Positions 53,201 to 60,744 are shown, numbered from the stretch's first letter. The stretch is DNA of 64,000 nucleotides from Streptomyces sp. GS7 (GCF_009834125.1 NZ_CP047146.1:3775501-3839500), one strand, 5' to 3'. A program made the numbers and translations. Notes: generated from the sequence alone by a model not told the origin.

Positions 53201-53541
53201 AGCGCCTGCCGCTGACGAAGAACGGCAAGGTCGACCGGGCACAACTCGCCGACGTCGCCGTCGAGGAGGCCGCCCCCGCAACCGGCGCGCCCAGCGGCGG
53301 CGAACCCACCACCGACACCGAGAAGGCCCTCGTCGACATCTGGTCCGGGGTGCTGCGCGGCACCCGGGTCGGCCTCGACGACAGCCTGGGCGCCCTCGGC
53401 GGCGACTCCATCGCCGCCGCCCGCATCCTGACCGCCGTCCGCAAGCGCTTCGGGGTCACCATCCCGCTCGACGTCTTCGCGGACATGGACACCGTCCGGG
53501 CCATGGCCGCGGCCCTGACCACGGACGAGGAGACACCGTGA
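50221..53541 (+). CDS. NRPS module: docking - Cy - A(Cys) - carrier
   Basis: 1106 residues. TubC-type N-terminal docking domain 1-57 (EVLREIESRGLSVSLSGNDL). Heterocyclization domain about 60-495, with D192-x4-D197-x2-S200 (HDGLVMDGIS) in place of HHxxxDG. Adenylation domain about 515-1000: YTSGTTGEPKG, and pocket residues read D711 L712 W715 N754 M S L I816-region I W, close to the cysteine code DLYNLSLIW; then GELYRTGD-like ERLYRTGDLGRY and NGYRIEAGEVE, final K in LPLTKNGKVDR. Carrier domain with GGDS1063. No release domain. Expected to condense cysteine with an upstream acyl-carrier and close a thiazoline. Coupled by 4-base overlaps on both sides. Confidence 0.9.
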   Translation: MSYREVLREIESRGLSVSLSGNDLRLQGGRERMDPQFIARIKHVKQELIAHLAEEERHGPGFPLTPLQRAYLLGRSGIFEIGDVASHVYHEIEGAWDVDRLESALEAVVDAHSALRSRFVGDDRQVTELRQYRPRIPRLDLRGETPEEQQRIRRDLRAERSHRVLAADHMPLLAAEVTLLADDRMVLHVSHDGLVMDGISMFLFFREWWRRYREGAGEEGPEELSYEEYVAALAAGRDRAPARRSRDYWLSRIDDLPPHPDLPLRTSPAALTRTRFSQRAVRLGEQEWTALKERASFAGLTPSALLLAAYAETLATWGAGPRFTINTTVANRPPLHPRIFQAIGNFSDTLLVEAEVDRSRSFEERARALQTRLRRDLDHRHFSGSDVMQELARRRGGVAGARMPFTFNSALGLAGGEADGSALELFGPEVFTVSQTPQVWLNAFAMEQHGGLVVQLDGVDELFPEGLLDDLAHGYRTLLGILVDEAAWQRNTFDLLPAAQRERRREANDTATPLPEEMLGDAFAAQAACTPDAPALITADRRIGYGELLRRAAAAARWLRAGGVGRDELVGLVMHRGPEQIVGILATVLAGGAYLPVDASLPAERQKYMLRDGRVRRVLTNTDWQDPDGAREVLRLDVTAPADTAADLPQRLPGSAPDDLAYVLYTSGTTGEPKGVMVSHRSVANVVADCHKRFGIAPRDRFFAISAFNFDLSVWDVFGALSVGAALVMPDRDKAVDPAHWLDLCRSAGVTVWNSVPAIVSLMHDQAVADATAPPALRLVMMSGDRIPPALPDALRRLKPDLDVVSLGGPTETTIWNILHPVAPEEDGGESIPYGRPNANNRAYVLDRDGLDCPDWVTGEICAAGTGLARGYWGDTRRTAERFGHDVRRGERLYRTGDLGRYLPSGDIAILGRSDFQIKVNGYRIEAGEVETRLVALDAVAKAVVAGRPGARGDRLVAHLVPAGEARPAVAELRDALRRDLPDYMVPTAVVWHERLPLTKNGKVDRAQLADVAVEEAAPATGAPSGGEPTTDTEKALVDIWSGVLRGTRVGLDDSLGALGGDSIAAARILTAVRKRFGVTIPLDVFADMDTVRAMAAALTTDEETP

Positions 53542-55067
53542 GCGACCACTCCGCGATCAACCACCTCGTATCCACCGCACCGCCCGGTGGGCAGATCTCC
53601 TTCGCCCGCCTCGACGGCACCGAAACCCTCGGGCTCCCGGAGCTGTACGAGCGCGCCGGCCGCCTCGCCCGGCGGCTGCGCGCCCGCGGCATCGGCCCCG
53701 GCGACCGGATCGGCATCCTGGCCGCCAACTGCCTGGAGTGGGTGCTGCTCGACCTCGCCGCGCTGCGACTGAAGGCCGAGACCGCCGGCTTCGAACCCGG
53801 CAAGTTCGATCCCGACGACGGGCTCATCAGCCGCTACGACGTCACCGTCCTCTTCACCGACCGGCCCGCCGACGACCCCAGGGCCGTGCCGATCGGCGAG
53901 GTCCGCGCCCTCGCCGAAGAGCCGGAGGACCCCGGCACCGAGCCGCTGCCCTCCATCCACTGGGCGCCGCGCGAGGTCACCACCGTCAAGTTCACCTCCG
54001 GCAGCACCGGCACCCCCAAGGGCCTCGGCGCCACCGTCGGCAGCATCGACGGCTCGCTCGCCGCGGTCCAGGAGATCTTCGAACACAGGCCGGGGGACGA
54101 CCTGTTCGTCTTCCTGCCGCTGTCCCTGCTCCAGCAGCGCTACTGGGTCTACTCGGCGCTCCTCCACGGCCACGACGTCACCATCAGCACCTACGAGGCC
54201 GCGTTCGCCGCACTGCGCCGCACCCGGCCGACCGTCGTCATGGGCGTCCCCGCCTTCTTCGAGACCGCCAAACGGCAGATCGAGGCACGGGTACGCCGCG
54301 CGGACGGCACCCAGACCCTCCCGGAGGCGGCACGCCGCCTGTTCGGCGACCGCATCCGCTACCTGTGGACCGGATCCGCGCCCGCCGACACCACCATGCT
54401 GCGGTTCTTCACCGAGGCCGGCCTGCCGATCTACGAGGGCTACGGGCTCAACGAGACCTGCATCGTCACCAAGAACCATCCCGGCGCCAACCGGGAGGGC
54501 AGCGTGGGACAGGTCCTGCCCGGCAAGCAGGTGCTGCTGGACAAGGACGGCGTCATCACCGTCCGCAGCGACCACCCCGTCAACGACCACTACGCGTACG
54601 CGGCCCCCGGCGACTCCGAGCGGATCTTCGGCCCCGACGGCACCGTGCGCACCGGCGACCTCGGCCATCTCGACGCGGACGGCTTCCTCTTCGTCCGCGG
54701 ACGCGCCGACGACGTCATCGTCCTCGACAACGGCAAGAAGATCATCGTCCGGCCGATCGAGGAGAGCATGCGCACCAGCCCGGCCATCGCCGAGTGCGTG
54801 CTCTACTGCCCCGCGCAGACCGAGCTGGTCGCCGTCGTCTCACCGTCCTCGGTGCCCGCCGACCGGGACGCCATCGCCACCCAACTCGCCCTCACCAACA
54901 CCTCGTTGACCGCCGACCAGCGGATCAGCCGGGTCGTCGTCGCCACCACCCCGTTCAGCATCGACAACGGCCTGCTCACCTCGCAGTACAAGCCCAGGCG
55001 CCAGCAGATCCTCGCCGCCCACCGGGCCGGGATCCACGACAACAAGGAAGGCATCCATGCGGTCTGA
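53538..55067 (+). CDS. Acyl-adenylating enzyme (ACP ligase type)
   Basis: 509 residues from GTG 53538 (4-base overlap with the NRPS stop). ANL-superfamily motifs: VKFTSGSTGTPKGLGATVGS (P-loop), YEGYGLNETCIVTKNHPGAN, GDLGHLDADGFLFVRGRADD and VIVLDNGKKIIVRPIEESM; the C-terminal catalytic Lys is probably in LTSQYKPRRQQI. The last motif and the long-chain-ligase-like end place it with free-standing ligases that load a carrier protein. It overlaps the free carrier gene by 11 bases, which is then its obvious partner. Substrate likely hydrazinoacetic acid or its N-acyl form, by inference. Confidence 0.85.
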   Translation: MSDHSAINHLVSTAPPGGQISFARLDGTETLGLPELYERAGRLARRLRARGIGPGDRIGILAANCLEWVLLDLAALRLKAETAGFEPGKFDPDDGLISRYDVTVLFTDRPADDPRAVPIGEVRALAEEPEDPGTEPLPSIHWAPREVTTVKFTSGSTGTPKGLGATVGSIDGSLAAVQEIFEHRPGDDLFVFLPLSLLQQRYWVYSALLHGHDVTISTYEAAFAALRRTRPTVVMGVPAFFETAKRQIEARVRRADGTQTLPEAARRLFGDRIRYLWTGSAPADTTMLRFFTEAGLPIYEGYGLNETCIVTKNHPGANREGSVGQVLPGKQVLLDKDGVITVRSDHPVNDHYAYAAPGDSERIFGPDGTVRTGDLGHLDADGFLFVRGRADDVIVLDNGKKIIVRPIEESMRTSPAIAECVLYCPAQTELVAVVSPSSVPADRDAIATQLALTNTSLTADQRISRVVVATTPFSIDNGLLTSQYKPRRQQILAAHRAGIHDNKEGIHAV

Positions 55068-55320
55068 CATCGAGAACGCCACCAGGGAACACCTCTCCGC
55101 GGTGCTCAACCCGCCCGTCGCCCCCGACGCACTCGACCTCGACGCCGACATGGCCGGCATCTACGGCCTGACCTCGCTCAACAAGGTCCTCTTCCTGACC
55201 GAGGTGTGCGAGGCTACCGACACCGATCTCGCGCACTTCACCGAGCACGACCTCGCCGAGATGCGCACCCTGCGCAGCGTCGCCGAGTCCCTGACCCGAC
55301 ACACCAACAAGGCGGCTTGA
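55057..55320 (+). CDS. Free-standing acyl carrier protein
   Basis: 87 residues. Four-helix carrier fold with DMAGIYGLTSLNKVLFLTEV, S40 being the phosphopantetheine site (motif GLTSL, slightly unlike the usual DSL). The start overlaps the ligase end by 11 bases, indicating translational coupling and a matched pair. GNAT follows two bases after the stop. Confidence 0.85.
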   Translation: MRSDIENATREHLSAVLNPPVAPDALDLDADMAGIYGLTSLNKVLFLTEVCEATDTDLAHFTEHDLAEMRTLRSVAESLTRHTNKAA

Positions 55321-55322
55321 CC

Positions 55323-55937
55323 ATGGCCTGGGCACAGCACGCAGCAGCGGTCCTGGAGAACGAACACCTCCTGGTGCGACCGGTCACCGAAGCGGACCGC
55401 GAGCCCGTCCGGGCGGTCGCCATGGACCCCGACATCTGGCGCTACTTCGTCTCCGCGGTGGAGACCGACGCCGACTTCGAGAAGTTCTTCGACGCCTGCC
55501 TCGCCGACCAGGCGGCCGGCCGGCGCGTCGTCTTCGTCATCATCGACAAGGCCGGCGGCCGGGTCGCGGGCAGCATGAGCTACGGCAACATGGCCGAGGC
55601 CGACGCCCGGCTGGAGATCGGCTGGTCGTGGCTGGGCCGCGACTTCCGCGGCCAGGGCATCAACCGCTGGGCGAAGTACCTCCTGCTGCAGCACGCCTTC
55701 GAGGAACTGCACGCGGAACGCGTCGAGTTCAAGACCGACATCCTCAACACCCAGGCCCGACGCGGCCTGCGCAACATCGGAGCCGTCGAGGAAGGCACCC
55801 TGCGCAGCTTCAACTTCATGCCCGGCGGACGCCGCCGCGACGCCATCTTCTACAGCGTCCTGCGCGCCGAATGGCCGCGGGTGAAGCAGGAGCTGGCCAC
55901 CAAGCCGAAGGTCACCCAGCTGGACGCCGTCGGATGA
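55323..55937 (+). CDS. GNAT-family N-acyltransferase (RimJ/L type)
   Basis: 204 residues. ENEHLLVRPVTEADREPVRA, IWRYFVS, VAGSMSYGNMAEADARLEIG, WSWLGRDFRGQGINRWAKYL with the acyl-CoA-binding R/Q-x-x-G-x-G/A motif, and FKTDILNTQARRGLRNIGAV, EEGTLRSF at the end: the acetyltransf_3/RimL plan. In a hydrazine pathway it probably N-acylates the free hydrazine or hydrazinoacetate as protection, as reported for related pathways. Self-resistance by product acylation is the alternative. ATG at 55323, two bases after the carrier stop; overlaps the next gene by 4 bases. Confidence 0.87.
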   Translation: MAWAQHAAAVLENEHLLVRPVTEADREPVRAVAMDPDIWRYFVSAVETDADFEKFFDACLADQAAGRRVVFVIIDKAGGRVAGSMSYGNMAEADARLEIGWSWLGRDFRGQGINRWAKYLLLQHAFEELHAERVEFKTDILNTQARRGLRNIGAVEEGTLRSFNFMPGGRRRDAIFYSVLRAEWPRVKQELATKPKVTQLDAVG

Positions 55938-56995
55938 CCGGGGGCGGGGGCATCCCTCTCGTCCGCGCGTCCGGCGACCCCTTCGCCGTCGGCCGCGCCC
56001 ACGGCGAGGCCCTCGCCGGTCCGCTGCGCACCTTCCTCGACGACTCGCTCTGCCGCCTGAACAAGGTCCTGCAGGAGCCGGTCACCTGGGAGGGGCTGCT
56101 GCCGTCGATCGCCGCCTACCGGGCGGCGGTCGCGGCGGCCCTGCCGGACCAGGCAGCGGAGATCGCGGGGCTCGCGGCGGGCGCCGGGATCACCCAGGAC
56201 GAGGCATGGCTGCTGCAACTGCGCCGCGAGATCATGGGCTACCACCGGATCCCGACCGCCGGCGACTGCACGACCTACGCCCGCACCGGGCACACCGTCC
56301 CGGTCCTCTCCCAAACCGTCGACCTCAACGGCAACCTGGACGACTACCTCGGCGTCCTGGAGATCGCCCGCACCGCCTCACCCCGCCGCTCGCTGGTGCT
56401 CAGCTTCGGCGGCCTGCTCGGCTACCTCGGCCTGAACAGCGACGGCCTCGCCGTGGGGCTCAACCTGGTCCTGGGCGGTGACTGGCACCCCGGCGTACCG
56501 CCCTACCTCGCCATCCGCCACCTGCTGGACACCGCACGGGACGTCACCGAAGCCCTGGAGATCCTGCGTACCCTCCCGCTCGCCAGCTCCCGGACCATCG
56601 TGCTGTGCGACCGGCGGCGAGCGCTGTGCGTCGAGATCCTCGACGACGACCTCCGGGTCATCGAGCCCGACGACCCGGCCCGACCCCACGCCGTCCACAC
56701 CAACCACTTCCTGCACCCCGACTTCGCGCCGGGCGACGAGATCAACGTCTTCGCCCGCAACTCCTCGGTACGCAGGCTGAAGGCGGCCACCGCCGGACTG
56801 GACGAACTGCCGTCCGACGCGGGCGCGGAGGAGCACTTCGCCCTCATGGCGCAGCCGCCGATCTGCGTCCCCGACCGCGGCGACATCCGCGCCGAGCGCA
56901 CCGTGGCGGCCGTCGTGATGTTCCCCGACCGCGGCGAACTGCACGTACGCCCCGGCGACCCGTCACTGTCCCATACGCAGACCTTCCGCCTGTAG
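55934..56995 (+). CDS. C45 (acyl-CoA:6-APA acyltransferase-like) Ntn-hydrolase
   Basis: 353 residues. GDPFAVGRAHGEALAGPLRT and GLAAGAGITQDEAWLLQLRR form the N-terminal part; the predicted autocatalytic nucleophile is C112 in AGDCTTYARTG, followed by VPVLSQTVDLNGNLDDYLGV and VLSFGGLLGYLGLNSDGLAV, GLNLVLGG, as in the peptidase C45 (penicillin isopenicillin N acyltransferase) family. Such enzymes cleave or exchange amide-bound acyl groups. Beside the GNAT, removal of a protecting acyl group or transfer of the acyl chain is a good hypothesis. Last gene of the operon. Confidence 0.85.
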   Translation: MTGGGGIPLVRASGDPFAVGRAHGEALAGPLRTFLDDSLCRLNKVLQEPVTWEGLLPSIAAYRAAVAAALPDQAAEIAGLAAGAGITQDEAWLLQLRREIMGYHRIPTAGDCTTYARTGHTVPVLSQTVDLNGNLDDYLGVLEIARTASPRRSLVLSFGGLLGYLGLNSDGLAVGLNLVLGGDWHPGVPPYLAIRHLLDTARDVTEALEILRTLPLASSRTIVLCDRRRALCVEILDDDLRVIEPDDPARPHAVHTNHFLHPDFAPGDEINVFARNSSVRRLKAATAGLDELPSDAGAEEHFALMAQPPICVPDRGDIRAERTVAAVVMFPDRGELHVRPGDPSLSHTQTFRL

Positions 56996-57089
56996 CGGAG
57001 GGCAGACAAAGGGAGCACCCCGCGCAGGGCTGACGAAGGAGGGCTGACGCAGCAGGCTTACGGCGTCACGTCGCACCGTTCACGGTCCA

Positions 57090-58211
57090 TCAACCAGTCT
57101 CGTCGCCCGGCGCGGCCGGTGCACGGGTGACCGCGAGCAGCGCCATGTCGTCGCTGCTGCGGCCACCGGTGTGGTGGTTCACGGCGGAGAGCAGGGCGTC
57201 GAGCAGCGCATCCGGCCCGGCGAACTCGCCGCCGGCCAGCCCGGTCGCCGGGTCGTAGAAGTCTCCGGCGCGGTTGCGCGCCTCGTTCAGGCCGTCGGTG
57301 TACAGCAGGAGGGTGGCCCCTGAGGGGAAGGGCACCGTGTCGGCCCGGTCCTGGCCGGCTGCCAGCTCCGCCAGCCCCAGGGGAAGCGCCGGCTCGGACG
57401 GTTCCGCGCTGTGCACCCGGCCGGCATGCAGCAGCAGTGGCGCGGGGTGGCCGCGGTTGACCAGCCGCAGTTCGTCGTCGCAGGGCCGGATCTCGACCAG
57501 CACGCCGGTGACGAACCCCTCGGTCCGCTCGGGCCCCGTCCGCCGCTCTCTCTCCCGCAGCAGTGCCCGCTCCAGGCGGGCCGCGACCCCGACGAGCGTG
57601 GGTTCCTCCTCGGCGGCCTCCCGGAACACCCCCATGGCCACCGCCACCACCTTGACCGCGTCCAGCCCCTTGCCCCGTACGTCGCCGACCAGACAGCGCA
57701 CGCCGTACGGGGTGTCCTGCGCGCTGTAGAAGTCCCCACCGATCTGGGCGTCCTTCACGGCCGCCTGGTAGCGCACCGCGATCCGCAGTGGCCCGATCGA
57801 GGATGGCGGCTGTGGCAACACGGCGCGCTGCGCGGCCAGCGCGATCCTGCGTGCGGATTGCAGCCGTACGTAGCTGTAGTACATGAGGCGGTTGACGACG
57901 ACGGCCAGGCTTGAGACGGTCACGACCGCCGCCAGCTCGCTCAGCCCACCGGATTGCCGCAGGAAGCCGAAGTGGGCGAGCAGCGCCATGTCGGTGGCAC
58001 AGGCTCCGATGCCCGCCAGGACGGTCGCGCGCAGTGACAGCAGCGCGGCAGCGGTCATCGGCGCGGCAGTGTAGAAGGCTTCCGCACTGACATGCGGAGG
58101 GGTGACGTAGTCGACCAGGGCACCTCCGGCCAGCAGGAGGACGGGGAGCAGCTGAAGGTGGCGCAGACACCATCGTCCGACGGTGGTGCGCACCGCGCCC
58201 AGCGCCCTCAC
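57090..58211 (-). CDS. Membrane PP2C/SpoIIE-type protein phosphatase
   Basis: 373 residues from GTG 58211 with GGGAG upstream. Three to four membrane segments occupy about 15-120 (LQLLPVLLLAGGALVDYVTP, MTAAALLSLRATVLAGIGAC, LAAVVTVSSLAVVV). A SpoIIE domain follows: QIGGDFYSAQDTPYGVRCLV, GDVRGKGLDAVKVVAVAMGV, LRLVNRGHPAPLLL, LLLYTDGLNEARNRAGDFYD, SSDDMALLAVT, with the metal-binding Asp residues. It should dephosphorylate anti-anti-sigma factors, linking envelope signals to sigma-factor control. The gene is convergent with the cluster end and marks its right border. Confidence 0.88.
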   Translation of the reverse strand: MRALGAVRTTVGRWCLRHLQLLPVLLLAGGALVDYVTPPHVSAEAFYTAAPMTAAALLSLRATVLAGIGACATDMALLAHFGFLRQSGGLSELAAVVTVSSLAVVVNRLMYYSYVRLQSARRIALAAQRAVLPQPPSSIGPLRIAVRYQAAVKDAQIGGDFYSAQDTPYGVRCLVGDVRGKGLDAVKVVAVAMGVFREAAEEEPTLVGVAARLERALLRERERRTGPERTEGFVTGVLVEIRPCDDELRLVNRGHPAPLLLHAGRVHSAEPSEPALPLGLAELAAGQDRADTVPFPSGATLLLYTDGLNEARNRAGDFYDPATGLAGGEFAGPDALLDALLSAVNHHTGGRSSDDMALLAVTRAPAAPGDETG

Positions 58212-58599
58212 GTCCCCGCTCCCGCTCTGTCGCGCTGTACCACACCTCAAGCATCCTCGGGCCGGATCACGACTGCCAGTCGTGAGCGCGCGGCAGGGGG
58301 CGTCCGGCGACGACGACAGCGACAACGGCATCACGGGTGGGTCCGCACCGCCGGTCCGGGCCGACGTGAAGTCGAGCCGACCGCCGGAGACAAGGTCGAC
58401 GGCCGCGGAGATCTCCGCCAGGATCGCGGTGTGGACATGGCAGGCGGCACCCGCGGCGGGCTCGGCACGTCCGGCCCGCCGGGCGCCGGCCGGCTGCTTG
58501 CCGAGCCTGACCCGGCATCCAGGCAGAACGAAACAATGTTCCGGGAATGATACGGAACGTGGTTCTTTTGGCGCGGTCGACAGCGGAGGGAGTCGCGCG
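58212..58599. other. Divergent promoter region, no gene seen
   Basis: About 390 bases between the phosphatase and kinase-like genes. A comparatively AT-rich stretch (GAACGAAACAATG, AATGATACGGAACG) near 58525-58560 is the likely promoter of the plus-strand gene. Open frames here lack ribosome binding sites. Confidence 0.4.
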
Positions 58600-59289
58600 G
58601 TGAACGACAGTGACGGCGGCCACGGGGGCGCGGGGCGGCCGGCCCAGCGGCTGCGGCATGTCTACTGGATCGGTGGCGGCAGCGGTGCGGGCAAGTCGAC
58701 GACGGCCCGCCGACTTGCGGATCGGTACGGCTGGCATCTCTACGCGACCGACGACGTGATGGGGGATCACGCACGCCGGACCACCCCCGAAGAGGCCCCG
58801 TTCCTGCACGAGTTCATCGCCATGGACATGGACGAGCGATGGGTGAACCGATCTCCCGAGACCATGCTGGAAACCTTCCATTGGTTCCGGGGCGAGGGCT
58901 TCGCCCTGATCCTGGAAGACCTCCTCCGACTACCGCAGGAGCCCTGCGTCGTCGTCGAGGGCTTCCGGCTCCTGCCGCATCTCGTGGAACCTCTGCTCAC
59001 CGTCCCCGGCCAGGCCGTCTGGCTCCTGCCCACGCCCCGGTTCCGCCAGGCAGCCATCCGGAGCCGGGCCGTGCGCGGGGGAGGGTTCACCGCGAGGACG
59101 AGCGATCCGGAGAAGGCCGACAGCAACCTGGACGAACGCGATCGCATGTTCACCAACCGACTCCAGTGGGAGGCCGAGCGGCTTCGACTGCGCACCATCG
59201 AGGTCGACACCACCATGACCGAGGGCGATCTCGCCGAGCGGGTCGCCACGGCGTTCGGCCTCCGGCCTGGTGGCGCACCGGCGCAATGA
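58600..59289 (+). CDS. P-loop nucleoside/metabolite kinase-like protein
   Basis: 229 residues from GTG 58600 with GGAGGG 9 bases upstream. Walker A is WIGGGSGAGKSTTARRLADR, followed by YATDDVMGDHARRTTPEEAP, a helical lid segment and VVVEGFRLLPHLVEPLLTVP, WLLPTPRFRQAAIRSRAVR. The layout resembles small uncharacterised kinases of the (d)NMP/shikimate type found in Streptomyces. Substrate unknown. The start sits about 390 bases from the divergent phosphatase start. Confidence 0.75.
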   Translation: MNDSDGGHGGAGRPAQRLRHVYWIGGGSGAGKSTTARRLADRYGWHLYATDDVMGDHARRTTPEEAPFLHEFIAMDMDERWVNRSPETMLETFHWFRGEGFALILEDLLRLPQEPCVVVEGFRLLPHLVEPLLTVPGQAVWLLPTPRFRQAAIRSRAVRGGGFTARTSDPEKADSNLDERDRMFTNRLQWEAERLRLRTIEVDTTMTEGDLAERVATAFGLRPGGAPAQ

Positions 59290-59468
59290 GGGGAGAGCCA
59301 CCGGCTTCGGAGTCGCCGGGCGACGCGACCCGGTGCACGCCAAGGCGCGGGAAGAAGACGGCCAGTTCGCGGCAGGACCCGACGCCATGACCGTCACCTT
59401 CCACGACGCGGACGATGCGCCGACCCCGCCCTATGACCTGCGGCCGGCGTCGGCAGCTGGAGGGAACT

Positions 59469-59660
59469 GTGACCATCCGTCTCGAACCCGGTACCCGTGT
59501 CTTCCACGGTGTCAAGATCTGGGCGCGCACTTTGCCCGGCGGAACCGGCGTCATCGTGGCCGTTGAGGGCCCGGACCTGCACGGTGACTTCGAGTACCTG
59601 GTGCGCACCGGCGCCGGCTGCACCCGCTGGACAGGGCTCGACGGCCGGTCAACTGAGCAG
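59469..59660 (+). pseudogene. Probable truncated small gene
   Basis: GTG 59469 with GGAGGG 4 bases upstream opens VTIRLEPGTRVFHGVKIWAR, TLPGGTGVIVAVEGPDLHGD, FEYLVRTGAGCTRWTGLDGR with good G/C third positions and a beta-rich character. At about 59655 the coding quality ends where the convergent secreted-protein gene begins on the other strand, yet no stop follows in frame for over 900 bases. The gene seems to have lost its 3' end. Family not recognised. Confidence 0.35.
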
Positions 59661-60107
59661 GTAGGTCTGCGAGGGGCCGGAGCCCGGCGGGCGGTTGTCG
59701 AGGTAGACGACCTTCAGCCGGGAGAAATGCGGCGCCTTGCCATCCGGGCGCGCGACCGGTCGGTACGCCTCCACGCCCACCCAGAAAGTGTGGAAGTGGC
59801 CCTCGGCGCAGTCCGGGAGGCAGTCGTTGGCCACTTGGCGGCCCACGCCGTGCGCGGTGCGGGCGGTCCAGTCGGCCCAGCGCAGCCCGCGCAGGTCGTT
59901 GTTGCCATCCGCGCAGGCCAGCATGTACTCCCGTGGCTCGACCTGGTCGTGGCGCAGACAGTCGATCAGCGCCGGAGCGAGGTGCGGAGCCGGATTGGGA
60001 ACAGCGTGGACGCGGCCGGGACCGGCCGCGGAGGCGGGGGCAGCGGTGACGGCGACGAGGGCGGCGGCTATGACGGCAGTGCGTCGAGCACTGGATGCAA
60101 ATGTCAT
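59649..60107 (-). CDS. Small secreted cysteine-containing protein
   Basis: 152 residues from ATG 60107. Signal peptide TFASSARRTAVIAAALVAVT, then AAPASAA with cleavage near residue 28. The mature domain has four cysteines (LIDCLRH, MLACADGN, ANDCLPDCAEG) likely making two disulfides, and a beta-rich end HTFWVGVEAYRPVARPDGKA, FSRLKVVYLDN. Family unknown to me; the layout suggests a small extracellular domain, possibly an inhibitor or binding protein. Monocistronic. Confidence 0.7.
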   Translation of the reverse strand: MTFASSARRTAVIAAALVAVTAAPASAAGPGRVHAVPNPAPHLAPALIDCLRHDQVEPREYMLACADGNNDLRGLRWADWTARTAHGVGRQVANDCLPDCAEGHFHTFWVGVEAYRPVARPDGKAPHFSRLKVVYLDNRPPGSGPSQTYLLS

Positions 60108-60170
60108 AGGGCAAGACGTATCAGGGCCGGTCACCCATGGGACACACACTGCGTCAAACCCCTCGAACCG

Positions 60171-60436
60171 GTGATCTGTTTTCGGCCTCACCTCGGTCCC
60201 AACACCCAGCGTCGATACAACGTCCCGCCACTCACCACCCCCGCTCAACAGAACACCGCCCGGAGGGTGTTCGCCCTGCTGGCTGCCGCTGAGGGCCCTT
60301 ACATCGCCCGCGCGTGGCTCGCCGGCAAGAACCCCCACCTCGGCGACGACAACCGCTCAGCGCCATCTCGGCCGGCCGCGGGAGCGAAGTCCTCGCCGCC
60401 GCACGTGCCCAAGCCCGCGACGACAACGCCAACTGA
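60171..60436 (+). pseudogene. Frameshifted MbcA/ParS-like (DUF2384-type) gene
   Basis: Frame one gives ARRVFALLAAAEGPYIARAW LAGKNPHLGDDN up to 60353; after a missing base the text continues LSAISAGRGSEVLAAARAQA RDDNAN with stop TGA at 60434-60436. Adding one C in the CCG codon restores DDNPLSAIS. The pattern (ARxW...NPxLGD...P...I..GRG.EVLAAAR) resembles the toxin-binding antitoxin domain DUF2384. The 5' limit is uncertain (GTG 60171 taken). Usually such genes pair with a RES-domain toxin; none is seen. Confidence 0.6.
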
Positions 60437-60476
60437 CCAACGCCCACTGCAACCCAGCGAAACCAAGGAGAAAACC

Positions 60477-60671
60477 ATGGCACGCCAGCAGACTCCCACC
60501 ATCACCGTCGCCCTCGACACCCACCTGCGGCAGGCACCCGACTACCTGGCTACCGGCACCGACGGAACCCCGGAAGAGACCGCACGCAAGGCCGTCCTCG
60601 ACGCCGCACTCCAGACCCGCGTCGACGACGACGACGATTTCCGATCCAACATGGCCAAGTACAGCGTCTAG
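60477..60671 (+). CDS. 64-residue hypothetical protein
   Basis: ATG 60477 has AAGGAG 7 bases upstream, a good ribosome binding site. ARQQTPTITVALDTHLRQAP, DYLATGTDGTPEETARKAVL, DAALQTRVDDDDDFRSNMAKYSV: a beta-strand-like start, a helix and an acidic D5 run. No cysteine and no membrane segment. It starts 40 bases after the frameshifted DUF2384-type gene, so they may once have formed an operon. Family unknown. Confidence 0.6.
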   Translation: MARQQTPTITVALDTHLRQAPDYLATGTDGTPEETARKAVLDAALQTRVDDDDDFRSNMAKYSV

Positions 60672-60744
60672 CCACTGCAGGCGGGTGGCCGGCTTCGATC
60701 TGGAGACGACCAGCCCGACCCGATGAACGCTCGCTGGGAGGAGC

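Noticed and set aside
59415..60671. One continuous 418-codon plus-strand frame
   Set aside because: It merely joins a truncated gene, antisense of a secreted-protein gene, half of a frameshifted gene and a separate small gene with its own ribosome binding site.
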